A DNA stretch of 64,000 nt from Nitrogeniibacter mangrovi (lineage in GTDB: Bacteria > Pseudomonadota > Gammaproteobacteria > Burkholderiales > Rhodocyclaceae). The stretch's first letter is position 1, and each line of letters opens with the position of its first letter. Shown piece by piece: positions 26,240-34,287 of this stretch. A model generated the notes under the pieces. That model searched no databases and was not told where the DNA came from. It saw only the letters and a program-made list of their open reading frames with translations. Location: NCBI RefSeq assembly GCF_010983895.1, contig NZ_CP048836.1, positions 682,001 through 746,000 of the forward strand, written 5' to 3'. A program made the position numbers and the translations under genes.

Positions 26240-26821
26240 TCACCCGCGCCGGCGGCGCCCGGTGAAGCGGCGCAGCATCAGCCACGCACCGAGCATCCCC
26301 CCCAGGTGGGCGAAATGCGCCACGCCCGCCTGCATGCCGGTCAGGCCGAGAAACAGCTCGAGCGCGCCGTAGCCGACCACGAACACCTTCGCGGGCATGG
26401 GGATGGGCGGGAACAGCAGCATCAGGCGACGGTTGGGAAACAGCATGCCGTAGCCGAGCAGCAGGCCGAACACCCCTGCGGAGGCGCCGATCACCGGCAC
26501 CATGTTGCCCGTCAGGGTCGCGACCAGCACCTGCATCAGGGCGCCGCTGAACACGCTCGCGAACCACAGCTGGGCGAAACGCTTCGGGCCGAACACCTGC
26601 TCGAGGGGCGCGCCGAACATGTACACGGCGAACAGGTTGAAGAAGATGTGACCGATGCTGCCATGCAGGAAACTGTAGGTGACCAGTTGCCAGGGGGCGG
26701 TCAGCACGTTGCCCACGCTGGGCCACAGGGCGAAGGCATCGAGCAGTGCGCCGGCGCCCGACAGCTGCAACATGAACACGAGCACGGTGACGATGATCAG
26801 GCCCTGGGTGACCGGTGGCAT
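26240..26821 (-). CDS. Rhomboid-family intramembrane serine protease
   Basis: 193 residues with about six membrane helices. Catalytic Ser114 lies in GASAGVFG and His172 in AHFAHLGGM; HGSIGHIFFNLFAVYMFG is the conserved oxyanion region. It cleaves transmembrane substrates within the inner membrane; the substrate is unknown. The ATG at 26821 was chosen because GAGGAA lies 7 bp upstream; an alternative at 26860 would add 13 residues. Confidence 0.9.
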   Translation of the reverse strand: MPPVTQGLIIVTVLVFMLQLSGAGALLDAFALWPSVGNVLTAPWQLVTYSFLHGSIGHIFFNLFAVYMFGAPLEQVFGPKRFAQLWFASVFSGALMQVLVATLTGNMVPVIGASAGVFGLLLGYGMLFPNRRLMLLFPPIPMPAKVFVVGYGALELFLGLTGMQAGVAHFAHLGGMLGAWLMLRRFTGRRRRG

Positions 26822-26858
26822 GGGTGGGTTCCTCGCAGACGAATCGGACGCGGCATCC

Positions 26859-26886
26859 ATACGCCGGCGTATAGTGTCGCTACAAT
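26859..26886. promoter_or_regulatory. Palindrome and -10 element in the rhomboid/hydratase divergent region
   Basis: ATACGCCGGCGTAT (26859-26872) is a perfect 14-bp palindrome. TACAAT follows at 26881-26886, a likely -10 box for the rightward enoyl-CoA hydratase gene. The palindrome would lie in the promoter spacer, a common position for a repressor. No matching regulator identified. Confidence 0.45.
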
Positions 26887-26970
26887 GGGAGTGTGGCACG
26901 GGTCGGGCGCGTGGCGCAAAACGCGGATCGGTCCGGAGGTGCCCACCGGAACACGACAGGAGACACACTG

Positions 26971-27771
26971 ATGGCCGATACCGTACTGCTGCGCGTCGAC
27001 GCGGGCATTGCCACGATGACCCTGAACCGGCCCGACGCGCTCAACGCGCTGTCGGTCGAGATGATGCAGGATCTGGCGGCGGCCGCGCGCGCGGTCAAGG
27101 CGGACGCGCGCATCCAGGTCCTCGTGATCGAAGGCGCCGGCGCCCACTTCGTGGCCGGCGGCGACATCAACGACTTCGCCCGCCATCTCGAGCTGAGCGC
27201 GCCGGCGCGGCTGGCGACCTTCCGCGCCATGATCGAGCATCACATCAACCCCACGGTGGCCGTGCTCCAGTCGCTGCATCAGCCGGTGATCGCCAAGGTG
27301 CGCGGTGCCTGCGCCGGTTTCGGCCTGTCGCTCATGCTCGGCTGCGATCTGGCGATCGCCGCGGACGACGCCAAATTCACCTGTGCCTACGCGGGCATCG
27401 GCCTGCCCGCCGATGGCGGCATGTCCCACTTCCTGCCGCGTATGCTCGGTCGCCGCAAGGCGATGGAGCTGTTGTTGCTCGCCGACCGCTTCGACGCCGC
27501 CGAGGCCCTGCGCCTGGGGCTGGTGAGCCAGGTGGTGGCGGCCGACGGGCTGGACGCGGCCGTGCTTGCCCTGGCGCAGCGCTTGCAAGCCGGGGCGCGG
27601 CACGCCTACGCGGAGATCAAGCGATTGCTGAACGACAGCTTCGACATGCCGCTCGAGACGCAGCTGCAAAGCGAGGCGGAAGCCTTCGCCCGCTGTGCCG
27701 CCACCCGGGATTTCGCCGAGGGGGTGGGCGCCTTTCTCGACAAGCGCAAACCCCGTTTCGAAGGGCGGTAG
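26971..27771 (+). CDS. Enoyl-CoA hydratase/isomerase family protein
   Basis: 266 residues, single crotonase domain. The acyl-CoA binding and oxyanion segments are AHFVAGGDINDFARH and GACAGFGLSLMLGCDLAIA. The catalytic Glu position reads ...GIGLPADGGMSHFLPR, with no Glu at either usual site in this stretch, so activity may differ from a classic hydratase. An isomerase, or a hydratase with altered chemistry, is possible. An AGGAGAC site precedes the ATG. It is outside the fad operons. Confidence 0.85.
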   Translation: MADTVLLRVDAGIATMTLNRPDALNALSVEMMQDLAAAARAVKADARIQVLVIEGAGAHFVAGGDINDFARHLELSAPARLATFRAMIEHHINPTVAVLQSLHQPVIAKVRGACAGFGLSLMLGCDLAIAADDAKFTCAYAGIGLPADGGMSHFLPRMLGRRKAMELLLLADRFDAAEALRLGLVSQVVAADGLDAAVLALAQRLQAGARHAYAEIKRLLNDSFDMPLETQLQSEAEAFARCAATRDFAEGVGAFLDKRKPRFEGR

Positions 27772-27780
27772 GTAGGGCGA

Positions 27781-27801
27781 CCGGCGCGCGCTTCGCGCCG
27801 G
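27781..27801 (+). terminator. GC hairpin downstream of the hydratase gene
   Basis: Perfect stem CCGGCGCG / CGCGCCGG with a CGCTT loop, 10 bp after the stop. There is no T run, so it may be a weak terminator or an RNA-stabilising hairpin. Confidence 0.4.
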
Positions 27802-27903
27802 CCGTTCGTCGCGCTGGTGCACGCATTGTTTGCTAAAAAAGTCAAAAATGATAAAAATAAATCAAACGCTTTTTTGCCACATGCCGTACGCCAGGAGATC
27901 GCC

Positions 27904-29073
27904 ATGGCCGCACTTGCCCAGTCGGATCACGCCACCGGAGCGCCTTGCGCCGACCGGGCGACGATTCTCGTCGTCGGCGATCCGCAAACCACCCAGGCGC
28001 TCGTGTCGCCTCGTCTGACCGAAGCCGGCCACGCCGTGCTGGGCGCGGACGATGTGTGGCAGGGTTGCGTGCTGGCGGAAGAACACCTGCCCGAGCTCAT
28101 CCTCTGCGACGTGGACATGCCGGAGATGGACGGTTTTGCCCTGCTGGCGCGTCTCCGTGCCAATCCGTGGCTGGCGCTGACCCCGATCATCATGCTCGCA
28201 CGTGCGGATGACCGTGCCGCCGTGCGCCAGGCGATGCGTCTCGGTGCTGAGGATTTCCTGTTCAAGCCGGTCGACCCGGTGCCGATGCTGGAAGCCGTGC
28301 ACACCCAACTGGAACGTCACCGCGATCGCAACACCGCCATGGCCCGGCTCGACGGGCGCCAGATCAAGCTGCTGGGCTGCGTGCTGCCCAGCAAGTTTCG
28401 CAACCCGCTCAATATCATCCTCGGATATGGCGGGCTCATGGGGGCCCTGGCCGAGGAAGGGCTGTCGTCAGGACTGACCGCCGAGATCAGTCGCGAACTC
28501 GTGCTCGCCGGACGCCAACTGCTGAACCAGACCCACCGTTTCCTCACCTTGAGTCATCTGCAGGGCGATCACGCCGTGGCCCGGCAGGGGCGGACCCGGA
28601 TCGACGATGCGATGGTGCGCGCGACCGTGGATCAGGTCGTGGCACTGACGGGCTCCCGGGTGCCGACGCCGGCCCAGATCGCGGTGGAAGCGGCCACCGT
28701 GGCCTGCGACGGGCGCCACTTGCATCAGGCCTTGTTCGAACTGGTGGCCAACGCGATGAAATTTTCCGTGAAGGGCATGCCCGTGGCCGTCTGCGGGCGC
28801 GCCACGGCCGACGGCGTCTACACCGTGGCGGTGGAGAACGTCGGTGATCCGGTGCCGCTCGAGTGCCTTGACGCGGTGGCCGCCTTTCGTCGCACCGACC
28901 CGGCATCGTCCGCGCGGCAGAACGCGGGCGTCGGACTGGCGATCGTGTCCGGCGTGGCGGATCTGTGTCATGGCCACGTCGAGATCGAGAACCTGCCCGA
29001 GGGCATCGTCCGCGTGTCGCTCCACCTGCCGGTGGCGGCAGCCGAAGACGGCGCGCTTCGAGCGGTGCACTGA
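27904..29073 (+). CDS. Receiver-plus-ATPase signalling protein lacking the kinase phospho-His
   Basis: 389 residues. An N-terminal receiver domain (~20-140) keeps the phospho-acceptor Asp69 (LCDVDMPEMDG) and Lys121 (FLFKPVDP), but the usual Thr/Ser is Ala99. A histidine-kinase-like part follows. Its H-box, which normally reads SHELRxPLN, reads PSKFRNPLN, with Ser163 in the His place. The ATPase domain retains an N-box (ALFELVANAMKFS) and G2 box (NAGVGLAIVSG). It probably works as a regulated ATP-binding or scaffold protein, not a classic autokinase. A GGAGA site lies before the ATG; the upstream 130 bp is AT-rich. Confidence 0.8.
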   Translation: MAALAQSDHATGAPCADRATILVVGDPQTTQALVSPRLTEAGHAVLGADDVWQGCVLAEEHLPELILCDVDMPEMDGFALLARLRANPWLALTPIIMLARADDRAAVRQAMRLGAEDFLFKPVDPVPMLEAVHTQLERHRDRNTAMARLDGRQIKLLGCVLPSKFRNPLNIILGYGGLMGALAEEGLSSGLTAEISRELVLAGRQLLNQTHRFLTLSHLQGDHAVARQGRTRIDDAMVRATVDQVVALTGSRVPTPAQIAVEAATVACDGRHLHQALFELVANAMKFSVKGMPVAVCGRATADGVYTVAVENVGDPVPLECLDAVAAFRRTDPASSARQNAGVGLAIVSGVADLCHGHVEIENLPEGIVRVSLHLPVAAAEDGALRAVH

Positions 29074-29077
29074 GCGT

Positions 29078-29101
29078 AAAAAAAACGGCCCCGCAGGGCC
29101 G
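29078..29101 (-). terminator. Leftward intrinsic terminator
   Basis: Stem CGGCCC / GGGCCG with a CGCA loop. Eight A residues lie on its left side, so on the minus strand the hairpin is followed by eight T. It would end a leftward transcript coming from the 29.1-29.5 kb gap, although no leftward gene is seen there. Confidence 0.65.
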
Positions 29102-29183
29102 CGCAAGGTGCAGGCGGGAGGCGCCGCACCGAACCCCGCCGGGTTAGGGGGAGGCGGGGCAGGAGGCAGACCACCCGCGGGCG

Positions 29184-29204
29184 CGATGTGCGCGAGGCAC
29201 ATCG
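29184..29204. repeat. Inverted repeat (8-bp stem)
   Basis: CGATGTGC and GCACATCG arms separated by GCGAG. A flanking CACCC/GGTG pairing could extend it through a bulge. Confidence 0.6.
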
Positions 29205-29222
29205 GGTGACAGGCCGTGATGC

Positions 29223-29266
29223 GGGGTCTGATGACATCGTGTTGCCATGGTGATGGCAACGACCCC
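29223..29266. repeat. Two-tier inverted repeat
   Basis: Inner arms GTTGCCAT and ATGGCAAC with a GGTG loop (29241-29260). Outer arms GGGGTC and GACCCC (29223-29228, 29261-29266) are offset by a 12-nt bulge on the 5' side. Could be part of a structured RNA or an operator pair. Confidence 0.55.
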
Positions 29267-29475
29267 GATGATAATGACATGAGCATCGATTGGCAAATCG
29301 GTGCACGCGATCCGCATGGCGGTGCCGTGGGCCCCGATGTTGCCCCCGCCGGCGGTGGGTTGCGGATCGGGGAATGCCACTGCGGGTATCGAAATACGAT
29401 ACTGGTGATAATTCATTTCACGTGCAGGGGTTGATTCAATAGACTCTTCGTCATGCCCACCCTCTGGTGATCGCC

Positions 29476-30228
29476 ATGACGACCTCTGCGGATCTCATTA
29501 CCGCCCTTAAGGCCGAGCTCAAGTCGGCCGGCCTGACCTACGCGACACTCGCCACCCGCCTCGGGTTGGCCGAGTCCAGCGTCAAGCGCATGTTCTCCCG
29601 CGCCGGGGATCTGCCCCTGTCGCGCATCGACGCCATCTGCGGCGTGCTCGGGCTGGATTTCGCCGACCTCGCCCGCGTCGTGGCCGACAGTCAGCCACTG
29701 CTGCAGCGGCTGACGCTCGCCCAGGAAGAGGCCGTGGTGGCCGACCGGTCTCTGCTGATGGTGGCCATCTGCGTCATGAGTCAGCTGCCGGTCGAGGAGA
29801 TCGTGGCCACCTACGCCCTGACCGAGGCCGAATGCATCCACTGCCTGGCCCGGCTGGACCGGATCGGCATCATCGACCTGCGCCCGGGCAACCGCTACCA
29901 CCTCAAGGTGGCCAAGGGCTTTCGCTGGCTGCCGGACGGGCCGGTGATGCGCTTCTTCCGCGACGAGGTGCTGGGTGACTACTTTTCCGGCGGCTTCGAC
30001 GGTGAGTCCGAAGTGCTTACCCTGGTCCATGGCGAGGTGGGGCGCGGTCTGGCGACCGCTTTCCGCGACCGCTTGGTGCGCGTGTGCCAGGACTTCTCCA
30101 GCCAGCATCTGGCCGACCAGAAGCTGCCACCCGAGCAGCGTCGGCCCTTCACCATCGTCGTGGGCATGCGCTCATGGACGATGCCCGCCCTGCGCGCGAT
30201 CCAGCGCGATCCCGATGCCAACGCATAA
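29476..30228 (+). CDS. XRE-type helix-turn-helix regulator
   Basis: 250 residues. Residues ~8-65 form a Cro/XRE-like HTH (LTYATLATRLGLAESSVKRMFSRAGDLPLSRIDAICGVLGL). The remainder contains a possible second helical region (LPVEEIVATYALTEAECIHCLARLDRIGIIDL, winged-helix-like) but no known domain. It lies 15 bp before the Aas-like gene on the same strand and so may be co-transcribed and control lipid acyl turnover; this is inference. ATG 29476 was preferred to GTG 29467, though neither has a strong ribosome-binding site. Confidence 0.75.
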   Translation: MTTSADLITALKAELKSAGLTYATLATRLGLAESSVKRMFSRAGDLPLSRIDAICGVLGLDFADLARVVADSQPLLQRLTLAQEEAVVADRSLLMVAICVMSQLPVEEIVATYALTEAECIHCLARLDRIGIIDLRPGNRYHLKVAKGFRWLPDGPVMRFFRDEVLGDYFSGGFDGESEVLTLVHGEVGRGLATAFRDRLVRVCQDFSSQHLADQKLPPEQRRPFTIVVGMRSWTMPALRAIQRDPDANA

Positions 30229-30243
30229 ACACAAGACCCGACC

Positions 30244-32388
30244 ATGAAACTCAGAACCCTCGTCAAACCGGTGCTGCGCGCCGCCGCCCGACTCCTGTTC
30301 CGCGTCCGCGTCAGCGGCCGCATGCCGGCGCCGCAGGCGCGCCTGCTGGTGATCGCCAATCACGAATCCTTTCTCGACGGGCTGCTGCTGGGCCTGTTCC
30401 TGCCGATCGATCCGGTGTTCGTGGTGCACACCAGCGTGGTGCGCCAGCCGCTGTTCCGGCTCATGCTGTCGCTGGTCGACTACCTTGCGGTCGATCCGAC
30501 CAGCCCCATGGCCATGAAGCAGGTGGTGCGGCTGATCGAGACCGGCCGCCCGGTGGTGATCTTCCCCGAGGGGCGCATCACCACCACCGGCAGCCTCATG
30601 AAAACCTACGACGGCCCCGCCTTCGTGGCCGCGCGCACCGGGGCCACGGTGCTGCCGGTGCGCATCGACGGCGCCGCCCGCACTTACTTCTCGCGCATGG
30701 GCGGCCGTTTCCCGCGGCGCTGGTTTCCGCAGCTGCGCCTGGCGATCCAGACGCCCACCCGCATCGACACACCCGATGCGCCCACGGCCCGCGAGCGCCG
30801 GCGCAAGGCGGGCGAGGCCATGCGCCGGGTGATGCAGACCATGATCTTCGACAGCCGCCCGCAGCAGACCCTGTTCGAGGCCCTGCTCGACGCGGCCGCC
30901 ATCCATGGCCGCTCGCGTCGCCTGCTCGAGGACCTCAGGCAGGAGGAATACAGCTACCGGGACCTCCTCAAGATGTCATTGGCGCTGGGGCGGCGGGTGG
31001 CGCGCGAGAGCGAGGCGGACGAGCGGGTCGGGCTGCTGCTGCCCAACCTGGCGCCCACCCTGGGGCTGGTGTTCGGCCTCGGCGCCTTCGGGCGCACGCC
31101 GGCGATGCTCAATTACACCGCGGGCACCGAGGCCATGCAGGCCGCCTGTACCGCGGCGCAGATCCGCACCGTGATCAGCTCGCGCGCCTTCGTCGCCCAG
31201 GCGAAGCTGGAGGACAAGCTCGCCGCGCTCGAGGGCGTGCGGGTGTGCTACCTGGAAGACCTGCGTGCCGAAATGAGCTGGCTGGACAAGCTCTGGCTCA
31301 TGCTCTGGGCGTTGCCGTTCCCGCGCCTGGCGACCCGGGCCGGCCGCCCGGAGGATGCGGCCGTGGTGTTGTTCACCTCGGGCTCCGAGGGCAAGCCCAA
31401 GGGTGTGGTGCTGTCGCATGCCGCCTTGCTGGCCAACGTGGCGCAGATCCGCGCGGTGGTGGACTTTTCGGTGGACGACAAGATCCTCAACGCGCTGCCG
31501 CTGTTCCATTCCTTCGGCCTCACCGCCGGCGGCCTGCTGCCGCTGCTGGGCGGGGCCAACGTGTTCCTGTATCCGAGCCCGCTGCATTACCGCGTGATTC
31601 CGGAGCTGGCCTACGACCGCGGCTGTACCGTGCTGCTGGGCACCTCGACCTTTCTGGGCAACTACGCGAGGCATGCGCATCCCTACGACTTCTACCGCCT
31701 GCGTTACGTGATCGCCGGCGCCGAGAAGCTGTCGGACGCGGTGCGCGAGTTGTGGTTCGACAAGTTCGGGCTGCGCATCTTCGAAGGCTACGGCGCCACC
31801 GAGACCGCGCCGGTGATGGCGGTCAACACCCCCATGGCCTACCGGCGCGGCACCGTGGGGCAGATGCTGCCGGGCATGCGGGCGCATCTGGCGCCGGTGC
31901 CGGGCATCGCATGCGGCGGCGTGCTGCATGTGGCCGGCCCCAACCTGATGAGCGGCTACCTGCGCGTCGAGGCGCCGGGGGTGCTGCAGCCGCCGGCCTC
32001 CGAGCAGGGCGCCGGCTGGTACGAGACCGGCGACATCGTCGACATCGACGCCGACGGTTTCGTGCGCATCCTTGGCCGGGTCAAGCGCTTCGCCAAGATC
32101 GCCGGCGAGATGGTCAGCCTCGAAGTGGTCGAACGGCTCGCCGCCACCGCGCGCCCGGACGCCCAGCACGCGGTCAGCACCCGGCCCGATGCGGCCAAGG
32201 GCGAGGCGCTGGTACTGTTCACCACCGACGCCGGGCTCGAGCGCGACGCGCTCGTGGCCGCGGCCCGGGCGCAGGGCGTGGCCGAGCTGGCGGTGCCGCG
32301 GCAGATCGTGGCGGTCGATGCGCTGCCCCTGCTGGGCACCGGCAAGACCGATTACGTCACCCTCAAGCAATGGGCGGAGGTCCAATGA
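30244..32388 (+). CDS. aas: Aas-like bifunctional acyltransferase/acyl-ACP synthetase
   Basis: 714 residues. The N-terminal PlsC-type acyltransferase has NHESFLD (N39-H40) and FPEGRIT (from F107). The C-terminal AMP-forming synthetase has the P-loop FTSGSEGKPKGVV (from F377), GYGATETAP and YETGDIVDIDADGFVRILGR. E. coli Aas, with the same order and about the same length, re-acylates lysophospholipids using acyl-ACP it makes itself. The stop overlaps the next start (ATGA), coupling it to an LplT-type transporter as expected. Confidence 0.88.
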   Translation: MKLRTLVKPVLRAAARLLFRVRVSGRMPAPQARLLVIANHESFLDGLLLGLFLPIDPVFVVHTSVVRQPLFRLMLSLVDYLAVDPTSPMAMKQVVRLIETGRPVVIFPEGRITTTGSLMKTYDGPAFVAARTGATVLPVRIDGAARTYFSRMGGRFPRRWFPQLRLAIQTPTRIDTPDAPTARERRRKAGEAMRRVMQTMIFDSRPQQTLFEALLDAAAIHGRSRRLLEDLRQEEYSYRDLLKMSLALGRRVARESEADERVGLLLPNLAPTLGLVFGLGAFGRTPAMLNYTAGTEAMQAACTAAQIRTVISSRAFVAQAKLEDKLAALEGVRVCYLEDLRAEMSWLDKLWLMLWALPFPRLATRAGRPEDAAVVLFTSGSEGKPKGVVLSHAALLANVAQIRAVVDFSVDDKILNALPLFHSFGLTAGGLLPLLGGANVFLYPSPLHYRVIPELAYDRGCTVLLGTSTFLGNYARHAHPYDFYRLRYVIAGAEKLSDAVRELWFDKFGLRIFEGYGATETAPVMAVNTPMAYRRGTVGQMLPGMRAHLAPVPGIACGGVLHVAGPNLMSGYLRVEAPGVLQPPASEQGAGWYETGDIVDIDADGFVRILGRVKRFAKIAGEMVSLEVVERLAATARPDAQHAVSTRPDAAKGEALVLFTTDAGLERDALVAAARAQGVAELAVPRQIVAVDALPLLGTGKTDYVTLKQWAEVQ

Positions 32389-34262
32389 GTTCCCAGTTCG
32401 GCCTGATGCGCCAGCGGCGTTTTGCGCCCTTCTTCCTGACCCAGTTCTTCGGCGCCTTCAACGACAACCTGTTCAAGAACGCGCTGGTGGTGCTGATCAC
32501 CTTCGACGCCGCGCGCTACACCACGCTCGCCCCCGGGGTGCTGGTGAACCTGGCGGCCGGCATCTTCATCCTGCCCTTCTTCCTGTTCTCGGCCACCGCC
32601 GGCCAGCTCGCCGACAAGTACGAAAAGAGCCACCTGATGCGCCTCATCAAGCTCATGGAGATCGGGGTGATGGGCCTGGGGGCCGCCGCCTATGCGCTCG
32701 ATTCCCTGTGGCTGCTGCTGGCCACGCTGTTCTTCATGGGCCTGCAGTCGTCCATCTTCGGCCCGGTCAAGTACGCCATTCTGCCGCAGCACCTGGCCGA
32801 GACCGAGCTGGTGGGCGGCAACGCGCTGGTCGAGTCGGGCACCTTCGTGGCCATCCTGCTCGGCACCATCGCCGGCGGGGTGATGATCGCCCTGTCCGGC
32901 GGCGCGGTCTGGGTGTCGTCGGCGGCGCTGGTGGTAGCGCTGGCCGGTTATCTGGCCAGCCGGGGCATTCCCGACGCCCCGGCGGCGGACCCGGGGCTCC
33001 GGGTGAGCTGGAACCCGATCACCGAGACCTGGCGCACCATCGGCTTCACCCGGGGCAACCGCACGGTGTTCCTGTCCATTCTCGGGATCTCCTGGTTCTG
33101 GTTCTACGGCGCGCTGTTCCTGTCGCAGTTTCCCGGCTATGCGCGCGACGCGCTGGGCGGTGACGAGCATGCGGTGACGCTGCTGCTGGCGGTGTTCTCG
33201 GTGGGTATCGGCGTCGGCTCGCTGCTGTGCGAGAAGCTCTCGGGCAAACACGTGGAGATCGGCCTCGTGCCTTTCGGCGCCATCGGCCTCACGGTGTTCG
33301 CCCTCGATCTGTGGTGGGCCAGCCCGGCCGCCGCCCCCGGGGTGAATCTGCCCATCGGCACGGTGCTGGCCGAGCCGGCCACCTGGCGGGCGCTGGCCGA
33401 CCTGGTGATGATCGGGGTCTTCGGCGGCTTCTTCATCGTGCCCCTGTACGCGCTCATCCAGAGCCGCAGCGAGGCCAGCCACCGCTCGCGCATCATCGCC
33501 GGCAACAACATCCTCAACGCCCTGTTCATGGTGGTGGCGGCCCTGCTCGGTGCCGGCCTGCTGGCGGCGGGGGTGAGCATCGCGCAATTGATCCTGATCA
33601 CCGCGGTGCTCAACGCGGCGGTGGCGATCTACATCTTCACCCTGGTGCCCGAGTTTCTGCTGCGCTTCCTGGTGTGGATGCTGGTGCACACGGTCTACCG
33701 GCTCGAGGTCGAGGGTGACGACCATGTGCCGGAGGCGGGGCCGGCGCTGGTCGTCGCCAACCATGTGAGCTTCGTCGACGCCCTGGTGATCATGGCCGCC
33801 TGCCGGCGCCCGATCCGCTTCGTGATGGATCACCGGATCTTCCGCTGGCCGATCCTGTCCTTCGCCTTCCGCACCAGCGGGGCGATTCCCATCGCCTCGG
33901 CCAAGGAGGATCCGGCGATGATGGCGCGCGCCTTCGCGCAGGTGGCCGAGGCGCTCGATGCGGGCGAGGTGGTCGGCCTGTTCCCGGAGGGGCAGATCAC
34001 CGCCGATGGCGAACTGGCGCCGTTCCGGCCGGGGGTGGCGCGCATCCTCGAGCGCAACCCGGTGCCGGTGGTGCCCATGGCGCTGCGCGGGCTGTGGGGC
34101 AGCTTCTTCAGCCGCAAGGACGGCAAGGCCATGACAAAGCCATTGCGCCGTGGCATCTTCAACCGGATTGCGCTGGTCGCGGGCGCGCCCGTGCCGGCCG
34201 GTGCCGCCACGCCGGAGGCCCTGCAGGCCCGGGTGGCGGCGCTGCGCGGCGAGTCCCGATAA
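32385..34262 (+). CDS. LplT-like lysophospholipid transporter fused to a PlsC acyltransferase
   Basis: 625 residues. Residues ~1-430 are a 12-helix MFS transporter resembling LplT (FFLTQFFGAFNDNLFKNALVVLI). Residues ~440-625 are a second PlsC domain with NHVSFVD (N459-H460) and FPEGQIT (from F533). LplT flips lysophospholipid inward for Aas. Here an additional acyltransferase is attached to the flippase while the Aas-like partner keeps its own. It is coupled by ATGA to the upstream gene. Unlike the three-domain MFS-PlsC-AMP fusions known elsewhere, the AMP domain is on the partner. Confidence 0.87.
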   Translation: MSSQFGLMRQRRFAPFFLTQFFGAFNDNLFKNALVVLITFDAARYTTLAPGVLVNLAAGIFILPFFLFSATAGQLADKYEKSHLMRLIKLMEIGVMGLGAAAYALDSLWLLLATLFFMGLQSSIFGPVKYAILPQHLAETELVGGNALVESGTFVAILLGTIAGGVMIALSGGAVWVSSAALVVALAGYLASRGIPDAPAADPGLRVSWNPITETWRTIGFTRGNRTVFLSILGISWFWFYGALFLSQFPGYARDALGGDEHAVTLLLAVFSVGIGVGSLLCEKLSGKHVEIGLVPFGAIGLTVFALDLWWASPAAAPGVNLPIGTVLAEPATWRALADLVMIGVFGGFFIVPLYALIQSRSEASHRSRIIAGNNILNALFMVVAALLGAGLLAAGVSIAQLILITAVLNAAVAIYIFTLVPEFLLRFLVWMLVHTVYRLEVEGDDHVPEAGPALVVANHVSFVDALVIMAACRRPIRFVMDHRIFRWPILSFAFRTSGAIPIASAKEDPAMMARAFAQVAEALDAGEVVGLFPEGQITADGELAPFRPGVARILERNPVPVVPMALRGLWGSFFSRKDGKAMTKPLRRGIFNRIALVAGAPVPAGAATPEALQARVAALRGESR

Positions 34263-34287
34263 CAACGAACAAGGCGAGGCGGATGTC

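Larger units (their letters stand above)
29074..29475. other. Hairpin-rich intergenic region without a convincing gene
   Basis: About 400 bp. Short frames on both strands (up to 90 codons) show no recognisable protein. It contains a terminator-like hairpin facing left, hairpins at 29184-29204 and 29223-29266, and a small dyad GTATCG/CGATAC at 29386-29402. A structured RNA is possible but no known family is recognised. Confidence 0.5.

Noticed and set aside
29216-29434. Short frames (72 codons plus, 90 codons minus) in the 29-kb gap
   Set aside because: No ribosome-binding site, no domain, and they coincide with strong hairpins.
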